In this document: piece after piece, positions 1 to 10,275 of the stretch
Position numbering within the stretch: the stretch's first letter is position 1
Layout: every line of letters starts with the position of its first letter
Assembly: GCF_910596095.1 (NCBI RefSeq)
Contig: NC_056553.1
Span: 3,127,791 to 3,191,790 of the forward strand
Direction: 5' to 3'
Source: Thunnus maccoyii
Lineage: Eukaryota; Chordata; Actinopteri; Scombriformes; Scombridae
Length of the DNA stretch: 64,000 nucleotides
Notes under the pieces: generated by a model
Told to the model about the DNA's origin: nothing
What the model saw: the letters and a program-made list of their open reading frames with translations, nothing else
Database searches by the model: none
Made by a program: the position numbers and the translations under genes

Positions 1-110
1 GCAGAGATCCAACATTCCCTCCATGAATAAACACTTGACCTGCTGTATATGAAGTGTCATGAGATAACTTTTGTTGTGATTTGGTGATATATAAATAAAT
101 TGACTTGAGA
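1..110 (+). repeat. LINE (L2-like) 3' end fragment
   Basis: The stretch ends in 'ttgttgtgatttggtgata' followed by 'tataaataaattgac', the 3' tail of a very common teleost L2-like LINE. The same tail occurs at 6940-6985 (+) and, reversed, at 24636-24690 and 25055-25110. Only the tail is in the window. Confidence 0.75.
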
Positions 111-329
111 GGCAACAATAGTACTGCAAAGAAACAGGATGAGATTGCTTTGACAACAGTCAAACCAAAACTGCATGATAGCATTGCAAAAAAAGTTGGT
201 CGTGGCTCTACTCTGTGAACAGCAAAATGCAACTTTTTAGTAGGACTGTAACTGAAATAAAGTGATGTCACTTTGAATAACCGTTGGGACCTTTGAGATT
301 CTTTAAGAATACCAAAAATATGACATTGT

Positions 330-770
330 AACGACTCAGAACGCAAAAGCACGACCTCAGAGACAGGAGCAGAGTCCAATATTCTTTAATCAGTCGAAAA
401 AAAAACAAGCAGGGGTCACAAACCAGGCAGATCAGGCAGACAACTCCAAGGGACTAGGCAAATCTCACGACCGGGAAACAGGCAGGATCTCGGGAAACAG
501 GCAAGCGAACAGGTAGATAAAGAAATGCCGGAAAGCTATGCAAACACACTAGTCAGATGTGAATGTGGACCGGTATATATAAGGAGTGACTGATGAGCCT
601 AATGGGATCCAGGTGAGGAGATGGGTGGGGAAACTCAGGTGAGGGGAATGAGGTGATTGCAGGACAGGTGTGGGTGTGGCAGGATCTGCAATGACAGGAG
701 AGTTAGCGATCAGGCAGGTGAACAACATGAAAAATCATCATGTTCATCATGTCTTTGTTCAGTATTTGTC
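330..770. repeat. CAGG-rich interspersed repeat, type uncertain
   Basis: A block rich in 'caggcag' and 'gaaacaggc' words, with 'attctttaat' near one end and 'tatatataaggagtga' inside. Its composition is unlike the flanks and resembles a block at 59490-59830. It looks like a dispersed fish repeat, possibly a non-autonomous transposon or an LTR fragment. No coding sequence is seen. Confidence 0.5.
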
Positions 771-1740
771 AACAAGATAAAACACAATAAAGCCCAAGAG
801 CTTATTTCCATTTTGGTCCTTTGGATTCAACGTGCTTCATAGATCTTTAAATCAAATCAAAATAGTCATCCCATATGTTGAAATAATCAGCTTACAGAGT
901 TTTACAATCTTTAAAGAAGAGATTCATAATGAAGAGAGTTATAGAAAAATAGGAATAGGATAATAGGAAAAATGACTGATTAAGAAGCTTATGAAGATGG
1001 GGGAATGAACGTCTTTGATTGATTTTGCAATATGAATGGTTTTACAAATACATTTATAGTTAAATCAAATCATTACAAGTATTATCAAAAAGAGAAACTA
1101 ATGTGTATAAAGCTGCAATGCTTAGTTGATTAAATGATTGTCAGAAAACTGATCGGCAACTGAGATGAATGATATTGGGATCAGTGATTTTATAGTGATC
1201 CTTTGATCAGCCCAAATTACTTCAAGTGCCTCTGGACAGCAGAAGTGTCCCTGTTGGTTCTCCTCTTCACTTTCTCTCTGTAGCTTTAACTCATTTTAGT
1301 AAACAGATAAATCACTGGCAGCTATTCAACTTTTACTCTCCTGAGTTGAGTTTACTTTATGCTCTCACTTGTATATCACCATCTGTAATCACTTCCATAA
1401 CCTTGCAACTAAATGCAGGTTGTTCACAATTCATGCTGAAATAATTAAGTTCTAAGTTTTTATATGATTGTAATTCTCAGTCTTTGTAAAGCACAATAGT
1501 CAGGCTGAAAGCAGCTGCTTTATTTTTGACATCAGTACAGTTTTTAGTCTCAGTAGCACATCTGGTGGATCAGTGTGGTAATGCAGCAGGATGTCAGTTT
1601 TACACCAGAACTTCCTGTGAGAAAGTATTTCTTTGTCTTGAATTTGTTTCTTTATTTTTCTATGGTGGTAAATCACAACACATTGAATGAATGAAATGTC
1701 CAAAATCTCATTGGTGTATTATGATTATTGGTGGATTGAT
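771..1740. other. gene-free stretch, nothing recognised
   Basis: AT-rich DNA in which short open frames on both strands show no family signature. I see no RNA gene, array or transposon end here. Confidence 0.5.
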
Positions 1741-1744
1741 GAGA

Positions 1745-2035
1745 ATTTACTTTAAATTTACTTTATAAAGCTCTTAATGGTCTTGGTCCTACCTGTTTAT
1801 AATATTTGCTCTTAGCCTATGAGCCCTCTAGAACCCTCAGGGCTTCTGTTAGCGGCCTTTTAATTATCCCTAAAGTCAGAACAGAACCCACAGCGAGGCA
1901 TCCATCTATTACTATAGTCCTCGTCTGTGGAACACCTTCCTGTAGACCTGAGGGCAGCAGAGAATGTTGAGCCCTTTATATTACTTTGCAGTTTGAGCTT
2001 AAATGTAGGCTTTTGATTTTGGACTTTGCTGTGTT
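1745..2035 (+). repeat. LINE reverse-transcriptase C-terminal relic
   Basis: Broken plus-strand frames read like the end of an L2-type ORF2: 'ALNGLGPTCL', then 'YEPSRTLRASVSGLL', then 'RTEPTARHPS', with stops between. The same region is seen at 18600-18760 and 20230-20390. It abuts the PARP14-like block that follows. Confidence 0.6.
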
Positions 2036-2040
2036 TTACA

Positions 2041-3306
2041 GACCAGGAAAGGGTCTTGCAGAGGAAGTTTCACACTTTCTCCCTTCCTCCTGGGGAGCTA
2101 CATCTGACCTGGAGCCGAACCAATTCACCTCAGAACCCTAAACCCACTGATCAGCCATCTACTAGTCACTCACAGGTGAGCTAACAGGGCACTATTGACC
2201 TTAGGTAACCTAGGCTGAAGCTAGCATGATTATGGTAAACACAAATGTCATAGCCAGATGATCTAGTCAAACCAGTTTGGAGGAATTTACCAGCAGAGTC
2301 TTTTTTTTAAAGCTTTTTATGGTATCTTTTTTTATAATTGCAGAGCCTCAGAAATCCTGTTGCCTTAGAGGTTGGGTCAGACCTGGTACTGTCGAGTTTG
2401 TCCTCTGCTGCCCTGGATGAGTCTGAGGCAGCAGTGCTGAGAGAGCTGAGTGAAGTCACTGTGCAGCTGCAGGGAGCCACAGCTGTCTCTCCAGATCTAG
2501 ACAGAGTGAAGGAAATCCTGATCAAAGCTAAAAACGAGGCAAACCTTCAAGAGCTCAGAGTGGACGTCAGCTTCATTCCAGTTCCCAGACAAGCTGCAGT
2601 GACCAAAGTACTGGTGCGCTACAGTGAAAATGTGAACAAGCTGAAAGAGGTTCTGCAAGACTACCAGATGAACCAGGTTGGGACACAAGAGGGTCCGCAC
2701 TTACCCAACCCTGATATGATTAACGATATTGATAAAAGCTTGGGCCTGATTGAGATGAAGCAGACTATTCTGGATTGCAACATGTTTCAAGCTCGGTTCT
2801 CTACCTCGGCAGCATCGCTGAGGAAGAGCACAAAGTGTGAAATGTGTTTTTCTTTTTGGCTGCTCCCTTCCTTGACAATTTTCACTGATCCGTGTCAGTG
2901 TCCACTGTTTTCCATTAAACCATTTCTGTCACATATTTACATAAATACAATTTTCTTATACATTTTTACTTCAGGAGAATTCAGTTGCTTAGATCCGTTA
3001 TAACTTTCATCTAGATTAATGGGTATAAATGTATAACATCTGTCCTCAACGTGATGTGAATATAATTTATTTTAAGATATTTCCATCACATCCCTTCAAG
3101 GCAATTTTGACAAACTACTACTGTATTTCTTTGTTTTTTTCTTGGTAGATTGAGCGCTTGCAGAATGAAGTGCAGATTCACATTTCTGATAAGATCAGAC
3201 AGGCCGGAGGAGCAGGTGAAAAGCTTCTGTACCACAAGACGACCCAGGACAGCTGTGACTCCAGCATGACAACTGGGTACAACAGGCGCTTTGCCGGGCA
3301 AAACGG
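2041..3306 (+). pseudogene. PARP14-like pseudogene fragment A
   Basis: Remnant of a PARP14-type mono-ADP-ribosyltransferase gene. An exon-like piece (2043-2171) ends in a good donor (cag|gtgagc). A second piece (2341-2760) encodes a region like those between the RRM/KH-like repeats and the macrodomains. A third (about 3150-3306, acceptor tag|ATTGAGCG) is the start of the catalytic domain, ending 'RRFAGQN' at a donor (g|gtaatt). The macrodomains, WWE region and rest of the catalytic domain are missing. The catalytic His of 'LxHGT' is present but its Gly is Lys ('LLYHKT'). The copy at 51817-53720 has an extra exon that is deleted here. I infer it cannot make an active enzyme. GIMAP-A follows 600 bp downstream. 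The family call rests on the catalytic exon; the middle piece alone would be ambiguous. Confidence 0.72.
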
Positions 3307-3374
3307 TAATTATCATTTGCATTGATTCGTAGTCATAAGCAGTCTTGACCAAAAATACTACAACAGTGAGTTGC

Positions 3375-3535
3375 GCACAGACTGGAAAGTTTGCAGGCTA
3401 TGATGTTGTTGATACAGGAGGCTACGTGTGTTGGATCAATCGGGTGTCATGATAGACATGGATCTTACCATCAGGTCAAAAGCAATGAAAGGGAGGGGGG
3501 ACTTCATGCCTACAGATCTGAATGGATGTAATAAT
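3375..3535 (+). repeat. block shared with 53775-53940
   Basis: About 155 bp nearly identical to 53775-53940, lying between the PARP14-like fragment and the GIMAP exon in both places. It marks both loci as copies of one duplicated block. A short frame crosses it but matches no family I know. Confidence 0.7.
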
Positions 3536-3912
3536 TTTACGTTTTGACACTGGCCTGACACTTCAGGCCAATCAGCAGACAAATCAGGCAGGCCACTGGG
3601 AATCCTGGTGTTCCTGATGGCCAATCTGGGCCTGTAGCCTATTAAAGTGATGGATGTAATGAAAAGCACTCCACTGATCCAAAGAAGATTTTAAAAGGTT
3701 TATGTCTATGTTTTGACTGTTTTGTGTCAGTAAGCACAGACAGTTGACCAATTTGAATTAGAAGAGAAAATTTCAGCACATGTGGATTTTCAATTGTTTT
3801 TACAGGTAGAATTTCTGTTGTGTTAAAAAGTGAGACCAGGGTTTTCAAGATGTGTCTGAACAGTTGTGAATTATTATTACAAACTTCATCTTTTTGTTCT
3901 GAATCAATGCAG

Positions 3913-4487
3913 GAAATCAGTCTTACAACAAAGTGAACCTTGTTCTGCTGGGAATGTCCGGGACTGGAAAGAGTGCAAGTGGAAACACAATCCTTGGAAA
4001 GAAACAGTTCATGTCAAGAATCAGTTCAGTGCCGGTCACCACAGAGTGTCAGGTGGCAGACACTGAGATAAACAGTACATGTGTGCGTGTCATTGATACC
4101 CCAGACATCTTTGATGATTACATCAAATCATCAGTTAAGAACCAACATGTAACAAAGTGCAAACAGCTTCTTCAGTCAGGGCCTTGTGTGTTCTTACTTG
4201 TGTTACATATTTGCAGATTCACATATGATGAGACAGACATACTGAGAAAGTTGGAAGAAGCTTTTGGTATCAGAGCTAAAGAACGAACAGTCATCCTGTT
4301 TACCCGTGGAGAAGATCTGCAGCGTGCAGACATGAGCTTGGAGGATTTTTTGCATTCCTGCGATTCTGAACTCAAGAACATAGTTGATCAGTGTGGTAGA
4401 AGATGTGTTGTTTTTGAGAACAAAGCCTCACATAAACATCAAGTGGAAGAGCTCATGCAGACAGTGATCAGGATGTTAAATAAATAG
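3913..4487 (+). CDS. GIMAP-A: AIG1-type GTPase domain exon, 5'-truncated gene
   Basis: A single intact exon encodes an AIG1/GIMAP GTP-binding domain. It opens after an acceptor (caatgcag|GA) with 'NQSYNKVNLVLLG'. P-loop (G1) 'GMSGTGKSASGN', switch Thr in 'PVTTE', G3 'DTPD' (canonical DTPG), the GIMAP-specific box around 'FLLVLHICRFT' and G4-like 'FTRGEDL' are all visible. It stops at TAG after 'RMLNK', with AATAAA about 35 bp on. No in-frame ATG lies before the P-loop: 3933 is GTG, and TGA sits just before the acceptor. The exons seen upstream in GIMAP-B (start exon, pseudo-GTPase exon, cassette exon) are gone. Translation would need an upstream spliced exon, perhaps from the adjoining PARP14-like fragment. 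The domain call is secure; expression is not. Confidence 0.72.
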
Positions 4488-5057
4488 TAGAATCAATAAG
4501 TGTGCATGTATCAGACCAGATCAATAAAGTGTTGGATGTGATTTCTTTGTATATAGATATAAACAGGTTAGACTGTAAAATGATTCAACAGCTTGAATTG
4601 TCTGATTGTTTAATTTGAAATGATTTGTCAGTTATGAATTTCATGTTTGGTTTTCCTCTCACTTTGCTTCTTAATAATCACTATTTAACCAACTTTATTT
4701 TAATGTTATGTTTGTTTAGTTTGTCAAATAAACCAAATATTTCTCTACTGGTGAAATTGTTCCTTCTTTCTTTGTTAACCTTTGTAAACTGTGATGGAAT
4801 GAGATAAATAAACATTACATTTACCAATAAAAGCAAGTAGTGTAATACACCCAGTGTCTCTGCAGTGATTTAAGTACTGATCCTCTCTTCCTGCTAACCA
4901 ATACCCCACGCATCTCAGGGCTTAACACATCCTTAGAAAACACTAGAAAAAGAAATAACACAAAGATAAATAAATGACTTTTTTCTTCTTTATCTGTGTG
5001 ACACAATGTAAAATGTAACATGGTTTGTTTAATTTATCCTCCTATTACATTTAGAGT
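4488..5057. repeat. GIMAP 3' flank, copy 1 of a segmental duplication
   Basis: Contains the AATAAA signal. It is nearly identical to 11977-12557 and, over its first 390 bp, to 15659-16054. Similarity with the second copy stops abruptly after 'ctgaccagt'. Short frames here are untranslated-region noise. Confidence 0.85.
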
Positions 5058-6489
5058 CAAACTGACCAGTTTTTATTTTAAGTTTAAGGCTTTTTCTGCA
5101 GGAACATGTAAATGGAAAAGGAGGAATTTCATGTTTCCCTCCAAATATGACATGTGGATATTGGACAGTCAATCACAAAATCAATATTACTACTAACCAA
5201 AAATAGTCAAAATATTTAGTTTAGACTAAATCTGTTCTGAATATTTTCTACAATATAAAGAATAATGTGTCCGTCTCTCCCTCCCATCAGATTTGACCCT
5301 GAATCACTCAAGTCTGTTGACATATGGGTCAGTTTAGTAAAAATGTTTCATGTCTAAATGTTTTTTTTTTCTCATCCTGTATGTTTGACTCTGGAACCAA
5401 ACTTGTGTATCTGTGTGAGGATCAACTGAACCAAACAGTAAACTGTACAATAACAGGTAAAATATCACCATCTACTGGACGTTTGATGTAGAAGTTCTTT
5501 CTGTTCTGAAGGTGCTCGCTCGCTCTGATTGGACCAGGCTTCAGTTGGACATAAACTTCAGGAAACTATTTCCTTACAAGCTTTTACAACTATTTCCTCT
5601 GATTTAGAGGCAAGTTGTCAGTGTTTCTAAACTACATCTTATTTGTTGGAATACTAGAATATATTGTGATTATCACTGTTTTATTTATATATTTACATTT
5701 TAATCAACTTGGTATCTGTTTTTAATTCCTGGCAATGGTATATTGATTGTTGTTATTTGATCCATTTTACATTTTCCTTTTTATCATGTATCTGTTTTGC
5801 TGATCCTTCAGCCTTAAAATACCTTTTTCATTTTATGTTATATGTTTTCATAATCTTTATGTTTTATGCGCTGTTGATATCTTGGCAGGTTACTCCTGTA
5901 AATGACATTTTTAATCTCAGTAAGACGTTTTTCTGGTTAGATAAACAACATGAAAACATTTAATGAGAAAGTGAAACATTGGCTGAAACAAAACCAAACC
6001 TGCGATCACTGATCTGTGATCTGTGTCCATGTGCATGTACATGTCTGACTCAACAGGGACTAGAAATCGTCCCTACTGCTAGGTCGTTACTAAGGGTCAG
6101 CCTACTTGCTGGAATAGTAAACTATGTTTCATTACATATGAGTCTACTGACATAACTAATTGTGATGAGTATTAGTCAGACCCCATCTATTTTCAGGGAA
6201 ACGGGGATAAAACTAGCAAAAGTTTTTTGTTAGAGCGAACTGCCTCACAATATGAATACATTTTGATTATATATTTTATTTTGTTGGTAACTGTTGTACA
6301 TTTGCAATACAGTAGAAACTACTTATAGTGATCACTATAAATGGATGATTATTATAACTGAACCAATTTTTTTTCTTTTTCTTAATTTTTCGTGCAGATT
6401 ACCATCTAATTGACATTTGTATATTTATTACATGAATATAAAGTAATGAAATGGCCAGCTTCACTATTTACTGAATTTTATTGACTGTT
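5058..6489. other. gene-free stretch, ancestral GIMAP 3' flank
   Basis: No gene recognised. About 5838-5947 reappears at 16054-16165, directly joined there to the GIMAP-C 3' flank. The region is therefore part of the original duplication unit, and GIMAP-C has lost roughly 0.8 kb of it. Confidence 0.6.
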
Positions 6490-6990
6490 TGATCAGGATA
6501 TGTCCTTTAACTCCCACATAAAACAAATTTCAAGGACTGTCTTTTTTCACTTATGTAATATTGCAAATATCAGGCACATCCTGTCTCAACAAGATGCAGA
6601 AAAACTAGTCCACGCATTTGTTACTTCCAGGCTGGATTATTGCAATTCATTATTACAGGCTGCCCTAACAAGTCTCTAAAGACTCTCCAGCTGGTCCAGA
6701 ATGCAGCTGCATGCCCTCTCTACATTTAAGACGAGCCCCCTCTCTCAACCCAACCAGTCAATGCAGATGGCGTCCACCTAGAGTCTGGTTCTGCTTGAGG
6801 TTTCTACCCGTTAAAGGGGAGTTTTTCCTTACCGCTGTCGCCAAGTGCTGCTCATAGAGGAATTGTTGGGTCTCTTTAAATTAAAGAGTACGATTTTGAC
6901 CTGCTTTATGTGAAAAGTGCCCTGAGATAACTATTGTTGTGATTTGGCGCTATATAAATAAAATTGAATTGAAGTGAATTGAATTTCATA
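6490..6990 (+). repeat. LINE (L2-like) ORF2 end and 3' tail
   Basis: Broken plus-strand frames read like an L2-type reverse transcriptase C-terminus: 'DQDMSFNSHIKQI', a stretch ending 'QQDAEKLVHAFVTSRLDYCN', then 'SLKTLQLVQNAAA'. The tail 'gttgtgatttggcgctatat' and 'aattgaattg' target-like repeats follow. It is internally deleted and closely related to the minus-strand copy at 25022-26258. Confidence 0.8.
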
Positions 6991-9171
6991 ATACAGAACA
7001 GCTGTTTAAATGCCTGTTTTGCTGCTGCATCTTGCTGGCTGGTTTTTGGCACGAGCACATTTTTTATTGAGAGAAAATGACTTTTTCCTTTTCTCCCTCC
7101 TGTCATGGTTTCAATGTGCATGCAGTATCAGCCTCAGGTCACCAGCTGGCAGCAGACGGGTTGTGCATTTAGGCTGCGGGGGGTGGGGACCTCAAGAGCG
7201 CCACAGCGAGAAAGTTGAACCAGAATCAACTTTTGGAGAAATGCAACCTGTAAGGCTGTACAATCCTGCCATGAGGGAAGATAAAAACATTACTAGGAAA
7301 AGGAGAGGACATTTCTCCTTGTTTAATAATGTTAAAAGTAAAGTTAGACTTTGCTGGCAGCTTCCTGACTCATTTTACAAAAGAGGAAGGAGAGAGAGAG
7401 AGAAAGGCAGTGGTCAAGTGAGCTAGAGAGTGGATGAGGAGAGCGAGCAGTGGTAGCAAGAAAGATGGTGAATGAGAGGAATAAAATGTTATTTTCTGAT
7501 TGTTTCATGTCAGTTAGAAATAAACACTCAAACCCCACACAACCCTGCAGAAGTGCTGCAATGCCTGATAATGGTGCTGCAGCCGCTAAATACACATCAT
7601 ACATGTATTATGGGAGTAAGGTAAAAAGAAAATAGAATTATCATAGTTTATTTAAACAGCATTTGTATAGGAATGATTCTGTCCTGAGCTTTTTAACCCA
7701 TATAAGCAGTTGATCACTGTAACTGTGATTAATACAAGAGGTTTCCACTGTAGCCTATTAATATTGCTTAAATATAAATGAATAAATAAAACAAAATACT
7801 GAGGACAAAGATTGGGCTGGTCAGATGGAGAAACTAAACTAAAAAGTAAAGATTAAAATTAAAAACACCTCCACCAACCTGCTCTATTCTATATTCTATT
7901 CTATTCTCAACTTGTCAAACTCAGCCTCCCAGTTCAATGTAAACTGTTTTACTGTATTGTCTTAATGTCTGTATGTTCTGACACTGTCCAACTTCCTTGT
8001 CTTATGTTCCTATGTCTTCTTTTATGTTATATTGCACCAATATATATAATTGAAAAAGTTCATTCTGGTATGAAAGGTGAGAAAAGTATTCTGCCAGTAA
8101 AATGTATGGTAAACACCTAAAATGCCAATAATCTTCATTGTTTGCTGTTTTGAATTTTATTGTTTAGATGGTTAAATTTTTACTTTATTTTTAAAATGAA
8201 GTAATTAGCAGTTATATAATTAGTTATCTTATTCAGATTAGACAGCTTGCTGAATTTCAGTCACACCCCAAAAACTTGCATTTTTCCTGATGTGAAGTGA
8301 GTTTGGATGCTTTTCATCCCTCTGAACAATTATAAAGAGAAGTTTGGAGAATTGATCTGTGTTTATATTAACAAATTATGAACACAAATTGCTCTTCTTG
8401 TGTCAACGTTACATTCATTCTGTAGATTTCTCTCCGGATAGGTGGTTTGTGTCATGATGCCATGAAGTCACTGATCTCTTAATACACAGTGACTTTCACA
8501 TAAGGAACCAGCTCTTCAGAATCTCCATACACCATGCATGTTACTGTAATAATAAAATATTTTTTACTCACGCTATTTAATTCATACTGAAATACTTACA
8601 GCACTTTACGATCATGTTCATAATAATGAAATTTGTTTTTTAATTGTCAAACTGGGAATGTGTTGGCAAGACCAAATTTACTGTTTTAATAATCATATTC
8701 AATAAAATTATTAGGTAACCAGTCTGTGACTTACAATAAACACTTTAGTCTCAGATCCTTTTATTTCACTTTCAGTTTTTATTATTATTTTTCAAGCTAT
8801 TTCATACGTCATCGAAGTATGTAAAATTATAAATTACAATGAAATTCTCAAACACCAAACCACATATATAGTATATATGTATATTATACACCCAACAAAT
8901 CAAAATACAAATAGTAGTTCTTTAATAGCCTTCATCCTTTCTTTCATACTCTTCTTCTTCATGATCAAACAGTTACAACATTAGTTTTCATTACCGATGT
9001 ATTATTTGAATAGATACCCTTGAAGCAGTCACATGTTCACAATAGTATATTTTAATATTTTGTCATTTAAAAATAGTCTTCAGTTAACACATTCAGGCTA
9101 CAGAAGCTCCTATTTTCACTGATTACTGATCAGGTGTTGTGGTCATTGATTACGGTTTCATACTGTGTATT
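6991..9171. other. gene-free stretch downstream of the minus-strand GIMAP
   Basis: No gene I can support. An open frame at 7010-7426 (+) has a hydrophobic start but no homology I recognise, and starts at the end of the LINE tail, so I do not call it. The minus-strand GIMAP 3' untranslated region probably occupies the last few hundred bases. Confidence 0.5.
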
Positions 9172-10069
9172 TTACAGTCTAGTAAGTATTCTGAAGAAAT
9201 TGACAATACGTTCCAGCAATGAACCAAACAATGGAAACAGAAAAACAACATCCAAGTCTTCTTCTCTCACGTTTTGTCTTTTTGCAGTGGCCTGAACTTC
9301 TTGATACATGGCATCTGTGTAGCATTCCCCCCCGTTTCCAGCCACCATGTCATCGATCTTCTTGAACAGCTCCACCACTTGGTTTCTGTCACTTTTGTTG
9401 ATGTTGTCAAAGACGTGGAACCTGTTTCCACATCTTTGGACGACTCGTCGGAGGTCTGGGTCGCCTTCACGTACGTACTCTTGTATGGTCATGTCTCCAA
9501 GATCACCACCACGAGTAAACAGCACGATCATGTGCTGGTTAGCGTTTGGACCAAACAGCTGTTGCAGGGCTTCCACTGAGTTTTTCTCTTCAGGGGTGAA
9601 TCGACCAACTTGGAGGACCAGCAGGAAGACATGAGGACCAGGACATGAGACTTTGACACATCTCACAATTTCGTCTCTGATAAATTCTGCAGATTTCGTG
9701 GTGTCCAGAATCCCTGGTGTGTCTACCACACTAACTACTCTGTTACCCCAGCGTGTCTCAGCTTTTTCACAGCACTGAGTCACTGACCCAGAGGCAGGAC
9801 AGGATCTGAAGCGTTTCTCTCCCAGAATGGTGTTTCCAACAGCACTCTTGCCCACACCAGTTTTTCCAATCATGACAATTCTCAAATCAGGACCTGAAAA
9901 CAAATCAGAACTTCTGTTTAGGTTCTCTGAAAGAGTTTATCACTGGCTTGATGTGCAAATAATTTAGTGAATATAAACACATTGTGATAAAGTTTAAAGC
10001 AAATTAGTCATATACAGTAGATGAAACAAAACAATTGCTTGAAATCTCACCTGGAGGAACTGAGTCCAT
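9172..10069 (-). CDS. GIMAP family GTPase, two exons, intact
   Basis: Exon 1 (10051-10069) carries the ATG and encodes MDSVPP plus one base, ending at a donor (CCAG|gtgaga). Exon 2 (9172-9893) follows acceptor 'ttttcag' in matching phase, giving a 246-residue protein. G1 'GKTGVGKSAVGN', G3 'DTPG', the GIMAP box 'FLLVLQVGRFTPEEKN' and G4-like 'FTRGGD' are all intact. The last 25 residues are hydrophobic ('VVFLFPLFG', then 'VNFFRIL') and could contact membrane, as C-terminal segments of several mammalian GIMAPs do. Family members are immune-associated GTPases, often of lymphocytes, acting on organelle membranes and cell survival. It is divergent to GIMAP-B, with 206 bp between start codons. Unlike its plus-strand neighbours it keeps the canonical G3 glycine. 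Which mammalian GIMAP it matches cannot be told from here. Confidence 0.92.
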
Positions 10070-10275
10070 CTTTTCTCAGCACTGTTGTCTCTGCACAGTT
10101 GACTATGAATGTTATAACATTTGTTTAAGACACGTTTTAGTTATACTGTAGCTTCACAGTTGACACGCCCCCTAACATTTGCATAACAGCTCCATATAAA
10201 ACATGTGCAGACCAGAGACTCCTGCAGATACACACAGCTTGTCTCCTGTACTTTACTGCACTGGATCTGAGGACC
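10070..10275. promoter_or_regulatory. Bidirectional GIMAP promoter with octamer and TATA box
   Basis: Only 206 bp separate the start codons of two divergent GIMAP genes. Toward GIMAP-B there is a 'cacgcccc' GC box, a perfect octamer ATTTGCAT at 10177-10184 and a TATA-like 'atataaaa' from 10194, with the ATG 75 bp further. The same order and spacing recur before GIMAP-C. The octamer binds POU factors (Oct-1/Oct-2) and is typical of lymphoid promoters. Use in this fish is inference. Confidence 0.65.

Noticed and set aside
7010-7426. 138-codon plus-strand frame starting with a hydrophobic stretch
   Set aside because: It begins at the end of a LINE tail, has no family signature, and an overlapping minus-strand frame is equally long. 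Likely chance.
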